Assembly (NCBI GenBank): GCA_037576195.1
Contig: CM075102.1
Coordinates: 22,502,745 to 22,566,744, forward strand
DNA length: 64,000 nt
Reading direction: 5' to 3'
Origin: Phytoseiulus persimilis
Taxonomy: Eukaryota > Arthropoda > Arachnida > Mesostigmata > Phytoseiidae
Shown here: piece after piece, positions 12,101 to 24,400 of the stretch
Layout of the letters: every line of letters begins with the position of its first letter
How positions within the stretch are numbered: position 1 is the stretch's first letter
Made by a program: the position numbers and the translations under genes
The notes under the pieces: generated by a model
Told to the model about the DNA's origin: nothing
Databases searched by the model: none
The model's input: the letters and a program-made list of their open reading frames with translations, nothing else

Positions 12101-15100
12101 AGTCAGCGAGATCCTCCAAGTGGTGTCGGAACGAGAAACGAAACTCATCTGAGCTGAATACCGGAGCGCGCAGACGGAATCGAGCGTCTTTCGAAGCGAT
12201 GATGATTCAGGAGCTCCTCGTTCTCCGAGTTCACAACTGCTCGCATTGGGTGATCTCAGCCGCGAACGTTCCCCATTGCTTAAGTAGGGATAATGGCTCA
12301 TCATTTTGAGGGATGCTTTGGATATTTAATCGAGTGTTCCTCGTTGGCTTCGAGGCTGCCAGTTTAGTCCGCAGCCCGCTCTGGGCTTTCCGTTGCGAAG
12401 CTCGCCAACGATCCTTCATCAGATTCACCGATGTTGTTTCACTACCATTGAATACTCAACCGAGTTGCCGATCAGCTCTCTAGGTCAAAAAAGTAGCCGT
12501 ATCCGAATTCAGGATCCACTTCCCTCGTCGGAAGCGCGTGGCGTGCTTCCAAGTACAGAGCGTGGAGGACGAAGTCCGCGTGAATAGTTTTCCTCTACAG
12601 GTAACGATCAGAAATTCTACATTCTCGAACCGAGTTTGTAGAGCGGCGTTTGTAACGGCGTTGGGAACAAGAGCAACAGATCATGCAAAATTCCGGACGA
12701 TGCACCCATTTTGATTCAGGTGGAGGATCAAGGCCTGGTAACAGCGTATAGCGCGGCAGCAGAGAACGAGACGCATGAATCTCGACCGAGAGCAGATGGA
12801 AGGAGTCGTATTTTTAGTACTGAACTCAACTCCTACACTCAATTAGCCGGAATGGCGCAGAGCATTCATCGGACGCCGACAAGCTGATAATAAATCATTT
12901 TGCATTCTCGTAAGCGAAATCTCGATCGCCAACTAATCGACCGATCACTCTTCTTCGATCTTGCGCGTGGGCGAAGTGTTTCGATTGAAGCGCATGAGTG
13001 AGCGGGTTCGACTGTTTGAAGCTCGATTTTTGTGTGGGTTCTCGGATCTTAGGACCTACTCGTCTCTCAGGTATCATCTGAAGGGAGGCTCCGGGAATTG
13101 GTTCTGATTTCCACTCGAGTCTCGACGAAGTCTGGTTCCATTCTGTAGTTCCACGGTTAGTATCCCTCATGCGAGCTTACCTCGGCTGCGCTACCTGAAG
13201 CTCGCGATTCCCCAGAATCAGCCGACGAATCTCTCCCGGGAGAGGAAACGCGACCATCAGTAATGTCCTCCGGGCCCCGAGGTTGAGGGAGACGTTTTCT
13301 AATGTATCTCCAACGTTATCAGTGATATTAATGGAATGTCAATGTCACTGGTCGACACTGAGAGAGGGAAACGAAAGCAGTGTTCGTTTTGGCTTTGGCC
13401 TGAGAAATAGTCGAGTTTAGTGCTAAAATCGCCGCCGGAGCCCAAAGAGGACGAAGGAGCTCATCGCAGGATAACTACTATCCACATAGTGAACTTGTAT
13501 TCAGGTTGCCGGGCAAGGGAGCGGTGAAACGCTGAATATATTCACCGATCAAACTGGGGCGCTCAACTCTAAACTTTGGAGACCGCCGCGAGAATGAGTC
13601 GTAGGCGATTTGATTTACGATCTTCCTGTTTGGGCGCAATGATTTCGAACCACGCCACGGCGCCTGAATAACCTTGATTTTAGCTGCACTCATGACTCCG
13701 TGCAATCAATGGTGTGATACGTTTCAATATGGCCCGACGGATGAGAGGAACGCTCACAGAGGCCGCCCGCCCGGCTCTATTATCTGGAGTTTTTATGGAG
13801 CCTACTTCCTCCCTTTTTAGGCAACGGCTCGAGAGCAAAGCGATCGAAATCCGTTTATGTGGAGTTGGACCATTTCGTTAGATGCCGCCGGTGGAACTTC
13901 TTGTGATTTTTCGGAGCAAACAACATTTCTTAACGTTTCATGTCTTTGAGGATTCCCAAGGAGTGAAAGGTGAGCACGACTTGCTCTGAATAGCTCCAGC
14001 ATCTCAACATGAGATCGCTTTTCTTCGGTTCCCGGCTCTTCTGGAAATGAATGCAAGGCGTTCGGGAAACGTCATACTTTGGCTACGACGGAGAACTGGG
14101 CGTGCGTGCACGGGCCACATATCGGCACGGGAGTCAGAGCGCGAGAATCGAACTCGGGATGTGCCGCTGACTCACGCGTACAAGCTCTACGAGATTAAAT
14201 TTCTGTTTCATGATGGGGCACAAGGAGCGTGACCGAGGCGTCGGAGTATTGCAACACGAGGCAGAATTTCGCGTGACCAATCGCTTTCGCCTATCTATGG
14301 TTGGTTGTGCGTTTCCCGTGGAAGCTCTCTTTGTTGGTGCAGCCAGAATAGTTCGTCTCCTCAAATTCAGATCATACACGCAAAACTCCGACGGCCGCTG
14401 CTCTCCTTTTCTGTCTCTGCCTGAATCCACTGTCTTCTGAGAAGTGGTGTCACTAGTTGAAGCCTCCCAGCATCGGTCGGAAATGATCTCCATTATTCTC
14501 ATACGCGCATCATCTGGAAACGTTGAGGGCCGGGAACTAGCTATCAGTTTTGAGGCTCTGTTCTCCAATGAGGAGAGCTCAATCGAAAGAAAATTACGCT
14601 CGAATCTGGTCGCTCATCGTGCCCTGTTCCTCATCCGCTGCAGCATCTCCACCCCGCCAAGCGTCCAGTCTTCCTGGCAACGAGGGGAGTTCCACATGGC
14701 GCGCCTCCTGCCATCTGTGCAGCATAAGGAAATCAGGGCCCGACGATTTTCTCCTATAGCTACCAAAGGTCCGAATCGGACCAAATCCTAACCGGTTGTG
14801 GAGAACCTATTTTTTCGGAAGGCTGAAAACGGGTGGTCAGTCAAGGTTTTCCGGCGAACTGGGGAGTGAAGTTACTTGAACAGCAGAAGTATTGGCCGCC
14901 TATTCTCCACTCCAGTGAGCTTATCCGGAGGTACGTCCCCTCATCTTCGCCCCCACGCGATCCATTCGTAGTTATCTTACGATCGGCACCGACCACTGCT
15001 AATAGCCGCGCAGTCGGTCTCAATCCCTGGCACCCAGCGTAGACAAGCTTGCAGCTGTCTCACGTAAACTGAGGATGAGCCGCGCAGGTTACACTGCGTG

Positions 15101-15900
15101 TTGGACATTCAGGCCGAGCATCAAACGATTGATCAGAGAATCAACCGTGATGCGCGCAGAGCATCGCGGATCTCGATTCATACGAAGGCATCGTAGCGAT
15201 TCGTTGGAAGCGACATTTGCGGACGTATTGTTGACATTCACCTCATACCGCAACCGCTGTCTGTCAATAACAGAGATCCCTGAACGACCATCAATTCGAA
15301 CAGCGGAGCGAGTAATGGTTTCGACTTGAGCGCGTATTCCACGTCAGAGCTTCACGCTATAGAGAAGAATCCGAACAAACAGACAGAGCGGGCAGGCAAA
15401 AAGCAAACGGACGAACGAACCCCGCATCTTGCTCTCTGGAGTGAAACCATGGATCCATCACGGGTCCCAGATGGGATGTATATTTTTGATTGAAGGGGCT
15501 GAATGGGGAGACTGCAAATAATAAGGATTGTCTGGGCCACCCTTTCTCCAAATCGATTCCTGAAGGAATCGAGTTCGGAGCGAATGTGCCGGCTCACCAT
15601 TGAATCGAGGAACAATCGATCCGTTCGGAAGGAAATGTCATTCGGTATCGTTATCCATTCGCGCGTTTGACCTTGAGAGTGTCGAAGTCGTGAGCGCCTC
15701 AATGTCAACAAAATTCTGACGAGACTTGTTTCCAACGATTCAGCGCACGACACGTGGGGTTGATTCCGCTTCGGAGAGCTTCTGCTAATCGGAACTTGGA
15801 TGGGTGGAGCTAATCATGCCTTGCTGGGAAGGCGGAACACTGATTTCTACGTTTGATTCCAGGGGAGCGTGCCCCAAGCAGCTTGATGCCAGGTGAAGCA
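6200..15900. other. Long stretch without a supportable gene
   Basis: Nothing between the DDX19 5' end and the ceramide phosphoethanolamine synthase start shows recognisable domain motifs or a phase-consistent exon chain. Notable texture: alternating CG near 6250, and a GC-rich patch near 7600-7650 with repeated GGCTG. ORF clusters on both strands at 10.05-10.95 kb and 11.86-12.30 kb overlap each other. A tRNA-like promoter box sits near 14.15 kb. Introns, regulatory sequence, fast-evolving genes or decayed transposons could all be here. Confidence 0.35.
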
Positions 15901-15912
15901 CGCGGGCGAAGC

Positions 15913-17984
15913 ATGAAGGTTTCCGAACATCGAACGACCTTCATGGTCACGCTGGGGCTCCTACTCTATTTCCTGTGGATGGACGTCGCCCTTTATTATC
16001 GCGTTCAAAGTTTACCCCCTCCGTCGGCGCAGGAAACGCCACCCCCGTCTGTAGGGGTCGAACCTCAAGCTGAGCCTCCCAAACTGTTCTCACCATTCAC
16101 AGGTAACGAATGTCATCGGTATGCCACTGAATAAAGTTTCAAATCGCTGTCGCACGACTCGTTTTGCTGCGATGGTTTGCGATATTCTCAGAACTTCAGC
16201 GACACGAATTATTCTGCGATCGATTCAAGATAAATTCCGCTCGAGTCAAAACAGCTCCGGAGTCGGGTACCTCATGGAGTGGTGGTTCGAACTAGAATGG
16301 AAGGCTATTTTAAGTCAATTAAGTCGAACATTTCGATTCAAGGTCTATCGATAAAAATGATGATGCTGGATCAAGTCAACAATTACATACACACACCTCT
16401 GGCGAACATTTTCAATAGGGTAACGAATTTCTCCGAAGTATTCTCGTTCATCTCGCCAAATATGGTCTCATTCGCGGGCTTCCTGTCGGCGTGCGCCGCT
16501 GCGAGACTCGTGATGGTGAGTGTCAATAATCGAGTATGTATTCACCAACGGTTTCTCCCTCGCGTTGCTCTGAGAGCGGTTGATTCAGAGTTCCTCTCGT
16601 ACCTCAGAGCTCGCATTGTCTAGATCCAGGAGATACGTCAAAGGTTCCTGTGGTGTTGGAGCCAGCTTAGCTAAGCCATTCAGTATGAAGGGGCAGTAGA
16701 GCTCCCTTAAGTGACCTTTCCCTGGAGAAGCTTGCGGTGTTTTCTACACAATCGAAAAGCTCTGCATCAGAAGATGAAACTCGAGTTCGAGACACCCGAG
16801 TCCATCAATAACGCCCTCAGTGAGCATCTTGGATCAAAGACTCAAAGCTTTACACGCCTAGCCTTTCGCGATCTACATGCAGTGGGGAGGTGCCAGGTCC
16901 TGCCGTTCGGCATCGCTGTTTGACGCATGCTCACAACGCGAAGAATATCTTCGGAGAGCGTGCCATGATTATTCTCGTCGCTGCATGAGTCATTAAATGC
17001 TTCCTGAGCTGGAGTAAAGAGAGGATCAACGACTCAATCAGAATATTATTCTCCACAGCACGATTCGTTACCTATGCATCGATTAGCTGTTTTCATGTTT
17101 TGCCTGAGGACCTGGTTCGATGCTTTGGACGGTCTGATAGCTCGAGAAAGACGTCACACGGTCCAGTTCGTATCCCTGAGGAATACTTCAGGCTATGTCG
17201 TTGATGGAGTGGCTGATGCCTGCGGCTTTACTGTGTTCCTGATCGGTGAGTCAAAAACGGGTTCTCGGTTGCTCCACAACTGGAAGAAGCCCCCCCCCCA
17301 CTTTGGTCGGTGGAGAACAAGTTCCTATTCGAACAATTCCTAAGGACGCTGTGTCCCGAAACCTCCAAATACTCGACCGTTTCTCTAGAAACATCCAATT
17401 TTTTCAGGTTGTTTTTTCTATTTGAGGCGTAAACTCCCGACGTGTAAATTGTATTTGCCGATGTTCCATCATGAAAAGAGCAAAGCCTCGAACTATATGC
17501 CATACTCGCCAAAGCGAATCGCTGCAGTTGTCGGCTGCTTTGGACTGCAGCTGGCAGTCAGCTGCGTATTCTGGGACCACTACATCAGTGAATATCACGA
17601 ACTCCTCGAAGTTCACTCACCGCACATAAATCCTCATGACCAGTCTGAAGTGCTGAGGTCCTCGTTGATGTGGATCATACTGTGGTTTTGGAGAGTGTCG
17701 AACGCCCACTCATTGATGCACTTCTTCTTGTTCTTCGTTTTCACGGATCACATGTGGGACTTCTTGCTGTGGATTCAGTATATAGGTCTGGCGAACATCG
17801 CTGTACTGGTAGCGTTCACAGAGCTCCATCTCAGAAGCGTAAGTTATCCAGTTATATGAAGGCACAAAATCTTATTTTCGAGCCTTTGTCGTAACTCTCC
17901 CAAATCCCCAGATCTCGTTCCAAACTAGGAAGGCTTTGCTTAGAGGCCATCTTTGTTTTGCAGGTCAAAAGCTATCTGCTCTGA
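15913..17984 (+). CDS. Ceramide phosphoethanolamine synthase (CDP-alcohol phosphatidyltransferase family)
   Basis: Predicted to transfer phosphoethanolamine from CDP-ethanolamine to ceramide in the Golgi lumen, making the main arthropod sphingophospholipid. Exons: 15913-16102, 16343-16515, 17059-17245, 17408-17838, 17964-17984. All four junctions keep phase, giving 333 residues. A first membrane segment lies near residues 9-28 (FMVTLGLLLYFLWMDVALYY), followed by a Pro-rich stretch. The catalytic signature D-x2-D-G-x2-A-R is at 142-150 (DALDGLIAR) and the second half G-x3-D-x3-D is at 166-174 (GYVVDGVAD). The 15-residue spacer between the halves, instead of the usual 8, sets it apart from most CDP-alcohol transferases. 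Further hydrophobic segments follow (IAAVVGCFGLQLAVSCVF; MHFFLFFVFTDHMWDFLLW). The last exon adds only VKSYLL before the stop. An ATG at 15886 in the same frame, or an upstream exon, could extend the start. The acceptor at 16342 (ttcaag) is weak but is in the right phase. The assignment to this enzyme rather than another family member rests on architecture and recall. Confidence 0.82.
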
Positions 17985-18085
17985 GCGCGTCTCAAGTCTC
18001 GGACAAGCCAAACTCATTGTCAAAATCTGAATAGTCAACTCGAAGGGAGTATACTCTTTACGAGTCCCTGGTCTGAAAAACTGTA

Positions 18086-18091
18086 AATAAA
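18086..18091 (+). terminator. Polyadenylation signal AATAAA of the synthase gene
   Basis: AATAAA lies about 100 bases past the stop codon of the ceramide phosphoethanolamine synthase gene, on the same strand. This supports the very short last exon as the true end. Confidence 0.6.
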
Positions 18092-18559
18092 GAAAAGTCG
18101 CCGTGCGACGAGTTACCCTGGTGTCTCCTTCCATGTGCCACGGGTCTCTCCACCGGGTCCTGAAATTCTCTAGCAAAGGGTTTCATTCGTGCTCTCTAAT
18201 GCTCCAGAACGGACGTAGTCGGCGTTGACTCGAACCCGACGAGTCTAGCACCACGCAACACTTATGTACTCGTTCGATAACAACTGTGAGCGGTGCATGG
18301 CGTCTCCCCTGCTGACGTAGATGTTCGAAACCAGAATTTTGAGCATGACCCGAAAGCATGCGGTGAGCACCTCGACTTCTCATCGATTGTGCAGGCACCG
18401 TTCAGCAAGAACGCCTGCCCCTCGAGCCCAGGTGAGCAGGTCCTGCCCGGATCAGTGTGCCGTTTCGGGAGCTTCAGTCCAGAGTTGGGCAAAATCATAA
18501 TAATGATTATGATTAAAATTTCGACCTCCTATGATCATGATTGTAATCATGGCTGAAAC

Positions 18560-18925
18560 GTAGTCGGGGGTCGCTGAGCACGACCAAGGCGTCAGTTTCA
18601 CTCTATCTATCCATCATGACGTTGAATTCGTTGAGGAGGCTAGATTCATGATACTGATCTCGGCGTCGTCATCCGACATTCTTGAAAACCAAGACTCTGG
18701 AGGCGGTTGGCACATTGTAGGGGTATTCGGGGTCGCTGACCAAGATGCAGGCGGAATTCGTTGAGGAGGTCAAATTCATGATGGTGATCTCGGCGTCGTC
18801 ATCCGACTTTCTGGAAAACCACGATTGTGGGGGCGGTCGACGCGTTGTAGGGGGTTCTCGAGGTCGCTGAGTACGATGGAGGTGTCAGTCACTATATCTT
18901 TCCATCCTGGCGCGGAATTCATTAC
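18560..18925. repeat. Degenerate tandem repeat, about 130-160 bp period, two to three copies
   Basis: The phrase GAATTCGTTGAGGAGG starts at 18624 and again at 18754. It is followed each time by a TTCATGAT block, then CTCGGCGTCGTCATCCGAC and a GGTCGCTGA block. A third partial start (GAATTC) is at 18914. The block CACTATATCTTTCCATC near 18891 matches CACTCTATCTATCCATC near 18599 but is absent from the middle copy. So the period is about 160 in the full units, with a 30-bp deletion in one. Frame shifts between copies argue against coding. Confidence 0.8.
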
Positions 18926-20004
18926 CCCGAAGCAGTTCGGATATTAATCCGTGTATCTTCGATCTTTCTGTGTTCCTAGCATCATATTTCTCGGTAGCGT
19001 AGGGACAGAGTTGAGAGTCGAATAACCACGACATAATCAAAGGCTCCCTTATCACTTATTCAAGGCTGAACATTGACTCGGATCGGTTATAAAATCTTGT
19101 GGTCAAATGCTCGCAAGATCGTTTCGCCGACATTATGTGGTTCTTATCTATGGCTACAAAACAACACAACCTTTGCGTCGCTAGCGCCGGATCACATTGT
19201 TTTAGGGCTGATCCAAGTCTGCGTTTTTCGAAGTCGACATCTTTTCTCTCTGGTCTCCAGAGAGTGTTCAACTAACTCCGCTGCGATTCAGCCGGATTCC
19301 CGATCGTCACTCCTCGGGCATTTCGCAACAGTGCAGAAAACGCTGCGGGCAGTTGATGTTGAACCGACCTGAAGCTGATCTGTCCAGGCTCCTCCGTGAG
19401 AAGAACTTGATGTCTGATCAGAAGTGAATGGAGCCTGTTTTTCTTTTCACGGTAGTCGGCGTCAACCGCTCCTGTCCAACGCGAAGCAGACGTCGGAATC
19501 TGCATCCTGTAGAACTTTCGTTTCTTTGCTCGCCCTTTGTGACCGAACATCCGAGCAGTCGGAATCTTGGCCACGTTCCCTGCCTACGGATAATGGTTGG
19601 CGGATAGAGGAAAATTCACGGTTGCGTAACGGGGAATTTCATGGAATTTTCGCTGTTACTCATGCAACAGTCGAGCCATACGGAGATGGTGCCTTGGAAC
19701 CACGAGGGAAAAAAACAATTGGGGGTACCAAGCGAGGAAAACCAGCCTATTCATTAGGGAGGAACGCGGGAAAATAATTCTGACTCCGTTCGATGGGTTC
19801 AATTATTGTTTTGTAGGTCGAGTTCGTGGTTGATTAGAGATATGTTTTTCTCCAATATCCGGAAGTAGCTGTCCATGGACGCGACGGCCTCGTGGGGTTT
19901 TGCTGATTCAGATCCATCCGCTTTCACAGCCTGAAAATTTCGAAATACAATGAATAGCGCGTATCGCGGCTGTGGAATGAGGTACGAATAATTATCGATG
20001 GAGG
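18926..20004. other. No gene recognised
   Basis: This lies between the tandem repeat and the 3' end of the coiled-coil gene. A minus-strand open frame at 19574-19272 is basic at its start (FGHKGRAKKRKFYRMQ) but has no splice support or family likeness. The nearer part probably includes the 3' UTR of the coiled-coil gene, although I found no canonical AATAAA on the minus strand. Confidence 0.4.
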
Positions 20005-21427
20005 CTATCCGATATGCATCATATCGTAGAGCATAGGATCGAAGTCAGCGGATGAAGCGCCTAGGTAACGAACCTCTTTGAGACGACCCACAACGTCGCT
20101 GTAATCTCTGCTCCCACGGAGCTCTTGCCCATCCTGAAGTGCGGCTTTCACTTCTCTCAACATTTCGATGAGTTTGAGATCATCCTCCCGTTGAGTTGAA
20201 CTCGAATTGTGTTGAGGTGAGAACATTTTCAGGGAAGAGTCCTGCAGTCTTGACGACGATAGCTTCTCGAGTTCATTTATTGTTTTTTTGTCCTTCGCGT
20301 GTTTCCTTCAAGAACACAACGAGACTGAATGCCTTCTGCCTTCCAATGATCATATCGTTTTGGATTGGAGTACTCGCTTCGCACTCTTCATAAATGTGAT
20401 TCGAACCTTTTGAGCTTGTCCAGCTCTTCCCGAAGTTGTTGAACTTCATTCCGAAGCTTGTCGTTCTCTCGTAGCATATCGTTCTTTTCTTTAGAGACCT
20501 GCGTAACGTACTCATGGCCGGACAACAACTTGTTCAACGTCGATATGAGATCATTGAACATGGGATAGGAGGGGTAGTAATGCGGCTGGAGAGGCGAGTA
20601 AAATTTAAGTTCCATCGACGAACTCACTTCCTCGGCGATGCCAGCAGAAATTGCTGGCATGAGCAACTCGAATGATCTCGAAGTAAGGCTCGCACTGACC
20701 ATTGTTTTCGCTGTGTGTTCCAAACCGTCGAGTTGGGTCCTGATGAGCCTGCATTGTAACTCAGCTCTCTCGAAATCTTTCCCGCCGATAGACTCCAACC
20801 GCGCAAGCAGTTCTCGGAGCATTCGGAGATTGACCGAGGCTTCTTCCACCTCTTTCTGAACTCGAGACACTTTTTCAGACATGTGGCCGATTTCCCCGTG
20901 GAAACGTTCTAGTTGTTCCTCGAACGTACTTCGACCCAGAGAAGTCCGAGGTGTCGACCCTGGAGATTTCCTTTCAATTTTAACGAAATGAGTCTGACGG
21001 GGCCCTTGTAGAACAACTTGGATTAGGAAAGTTCTGCGGAGGGCGTAATTTCTAGTGGAGCGGGTAAAAAGCTCATTGTAGCGTTTTTCATTGAGCATCA
21101 GGTAGTGAACTGATAAGAGCGTTTCCCAATGAGCATCACGAGGAAGAATCATACGTCATATGTAGAGCCTGGAAGTTCAGGTGTATTTCCGAAATTGTCC
21201 CATCAATCGCCTGTGATGGATCCCTAGCGACGAGCAGATATTTTCGAAAAGTTATCTCAACTTCCTGGCTCTAGATATATCGTTGACCTCATACCCTGAC
21301 TGGCGCGGAGCGGGCACCGGGAGGAGAGCTCCCCCGACTTGAGGGGGCTCGAACGATGCGATTCTTTTTGTGACCGACGTCGATCATCCTCCGCAACGCT
21401 CGTCGATGGCTTCTTCGACGGCTGCAT
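20005..21427 (-). CDS. Coiled-coil protein of unknown family, three exons
   Basis: I do not recognise the family. Three exons join in phase: 21427-21295 (MQPSKKPSTSVAEDD..., polar and basic), 21109-20407, and 20305-20005, giving 378 residues. Junctions: CAGG/gtatga ... cttatcag/TTCAC, then AAAAG/gttcga ... cttgaag/GAAAC. The second donor and acceptor are weak but are the only in-phase pair I found. The second exon holds two probable coiled coils: FEEQLERFHGEIGHMSEKVS, continuing through an EVEEA-type stretch, and MLRENDKLRNEVQQLREELD. These flank a non-helical Pro/Tyr-rich segment (YSPLQPHYYPSYPMF). The third exon continues the helix (KDKKTINELEKL) and ends FDPMLYDMMHIG. No signal peptide or membrane segment is seen, so it is probably cytoplasmic or nuclear. 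A 5' UTR intron is suggested by a cctcttcag acceptor 12 bases before the ATG. The first intron carries a MITE. The coding call is good; function is unknown. Confidence 0.7.
21163..21273. mobile_element. hAT-like MITE copy A (111 bp) in an intron
   Basis: Terminal inverted repeats begin TAGAGCCTGGAAGTT and end CTTCCTGGCTCTA. The terminus fits the hAT rule YARNG (TAGAG). The left arm matches the inverted right arm of copy B at 48291-48396 for roughly 45 bases. The 8-bp flanks GTCATATG and GATATATC match only in part, so the insertion is old. It sits inside the first intron of the coiled-coil gene and has no coding capacity. Confidence 0.85.
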
Positions 21428-21439
21428 TTTCGTGCTTGC

Positions 21440-24400
21440 CTGAAGAGGAAGGGTGAAACGAGTCAGAAAATGACCCCACTTGAGCTCGAACGGTTCGACT
21501 TCACATGTATAGTTTCGCAGTGTTCCACGCCACTCATGGGTTGAGGAGCTCCCGAGACTTCCGACAACTTTTATTATTTCCAAATCCTGAATGGAGAGAG
21601 CAGAGGGGTTTCGGCCCTCATGACTTACGTGATGAGAATTTCGTGAGCCAGCGGGAACGAACGGTCCAACGGTCGCTCCTCTGGAATTGGTGAATCAGAT
21701 TCAAATTCAATTCCCTCGAAAACGATCACCGAGCATGCGATGATTGATATGATGTCGAAATCAGACATGTCAAAGCTATATGACTTCGCATTGAGGTGAG
21801 TTATTCTTCAACTCGACTCATGCTTGCAAAATACGTTGATGTCTCGAAAACTCACACCATGTTACTACGAGCGTCACCAGCCGCTCTGAATCTGAATAAC
21901 AGCAATCAGGTCTACGGGTCTGCTTGAAATTTACAGCTGATTGATGAGCAGTGTCATCTGTTGGAACTAATGTAAACCTCCAAGGAGAATGCGAGTTCCC
22001 CGCCCGTTTCCAGCGCGGGTTCCGGACGTAAACAAGAAAGGCTGAGGAAGGGAGACAGAGCGCCCCGGCGGAAAGGGCTGCAGGAACAGGCGCGCGATTT
22101 CGAAACCCTCCTGTCAGACAAAGCTGCTTCCGTTTGAAAAACCTCAAAGAAAAGCAACAATTCTTGGTTGACTCTCAGCTGGCTAACACTTTAATGGGTC
22201 TTTGAGTTTCTCTCGAGATGGGGAGCGAGCCGGCCTCATCCGTCGCAAGCTCCGTCTCTGAGATACTAGATTTTCTGTATTCGCAGAGTAGCCGATAGAG
22301 CCTTTTTTTTTTTTTTTCGTTGTGGGGGTTTCGGTGAATGCCTGGTGCACATGCACTGCTGTGACCATGCAGCTAGTGTGAGACTTGCAAACTCACTAAA
22401 CACCGTATTCCCCCCGTCCCTCTTCGGGTCGGAAACCTGCCGAGCAATTACTTCGAAGTCCGAAGAGGGGGGCACCGGGTTCATTCAGTCACTGCAAGTT
22501 GCTCTGGATTCCAGAGATTCTTCATCCGCGTGGCGTGAATGTTCCCGAACCGAAGGCGGCCTACTCGGCAGGCTGTTCGTCATCCCCGAAGAGCGACGCG
22601 CCAAGACCTGAGAAAACATACGGGGACTATTGGTCACTAGAACCCATTCCTCCCTCCGTCCCGTCCTGGCTGGCCTGACGGGCCATCTGTGACACCAAAG
22701 CCTTCCGCCTGGAATCCTCCAACCTTTTTTTTGCGCGCATTATTCTATTGAGGTACCCATCCCTTCGTTCCAGGCGGCGACAGAGCCCAACATATATCCA
22801 AGTAACTCCCTCACTTGCAGGCCTCCGACTTCGGCTGAACTCACGTTCTGGGCCTCCTGCAGGGCGGAACAACAAGCCGATAGAGCCTTACAAGCATCCC
22901 ACTTATTCGCCTATAATTCAGCAGCCTTCGAACTGGATCTCGCAAGACCAGCTGTGTCCGCTCACAAATGATGAAAGCTGCGAGAAAGCAAAAACTCCAT
23001 GGCTTTGGGTTTTTGGCCATACGATTCGTCGCTTTATTCCATATCTCGCTGTACAGGAGTAACAGTTGAATTTGTTTGATTTCTTCCGGCCCGTACCGCC
23101 ACCTTTCGGAAGAACAACTAACTAGAGGATAATTGAGTACACAATACAGCTCCACTTGAAATTCGGTCGATCCCATCGTAGCTACCTACGCATTGCTGGC
23201 GGATCCCGGCTTGTCCTTTCCTGAGGCCTGACACAATACGTCGGGTTGAGTTCCCGTCCAACTTAGAGAATAGCTAAAATACGTTCCACTTTCGGTTCCA
23301 GTTCTTCGCAAATCTAGCCACAATGCATTTTCATTTCATCAGGTAAGTTATTCTTCCCGGAAATGGTGAGGAAGAGTACACTCTTCCCAAATCAGCGTTC
23401 TAGATTATTGGTGATCTCCTCCGTTCAAACTGTACTCGTTTCTCACGAATCCCGGCATTGGATCGTTTATCCCATGAACACTTTGTTGATTCGAGCTCAA
23501 GGACGAGATAACTTGTACAAAACTAAAAATCTAACTCGCTCCCACGCGTCGGCCGAAAGCGGAGTCTTTTGCTCCAGCCATGTTTCCTTTTGGTCTCTCC
23601 GGTTCTCCATCCAGCTTTCCGATTCGGGATAAGAGTCGTTGATCGGCCGACGCGTGTTTCTCCATACTTCCACAGATCGTTATGCACCCTACATGCAACT
23701 TCAGAACCGTCGGGTTTTCGTCGGTGTGTGTCGAGGGTTTGCAGATGCTCGATTGCGAGAAGCCCCGCCAGCTCGAAGGAGAGGAAAAATGAAGATTTCA
23801 AGGCTTCCGACAATCTTGACCCCGACTCGGATCCAGCAAAGTCGACGCCGAACTCCCCAGCCTGCTTTCATGCTGCCGGAGTTCGGTCACGAGTTGCTGT
23901 CTCGAGACGCTGTCGGATCGTAATCGAAAGAAGACTGACGGAGTATGTCTGAAACCGAAAGCTCTGATGAGTCTATGGAAGGGTGACGCCATCAATTACC
24001 AGCGACCCATCACACATGAAGCTCTCCTAGCTCGGAAAATCTTGGTCAAAAATCACCTGCTCTAGCGTCATAGTTTCTGTATTTACGGTGGGTTTTCAAT
24101 GTAGTCGTTCGACAGTGAGACGCCTTTGGAACCCGCTCTGAACTAATGCAGATACCTGTTTACAGGGGAACGGAGGTGGATGGGGGATCGAGCGAACTAG
24201 CGAAAAATCATAAATTGAAAGACTCGGAGACGGAGCCTGAGATAAAAGTGGAACACAGATTCAGTCTGAGCCCTTCAACGCCGCCGGATCTCGGCTTCCC
24301 GGTAGCCTCAACTCTTGTCGGGAGCGATGACGGTAATCGAGGAGTGGGTATAAAGACGAGTCAAACTGAGGAAATGGCTGGCGGAGCGACCGGGGAGGGA

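Noticed and set aside
11858-12304. 149-codon minus frame as a gene
   Set aside because: Composition is Arg/Ser-rich without domain features, and there are no supporting splice sites or homologous motif.
14134-14225. Functional tRNA gene
   Set aside because: Only a T-arm-like and part of a D-arm-like sequence are present; acceptor and anticodon stems do not form.
22627-23176. Two-exon minus-strand gene
   Set aside because: The required intron would be only 35 bases, and the plus strand is equally open here; left as a candidate in the gap note only.
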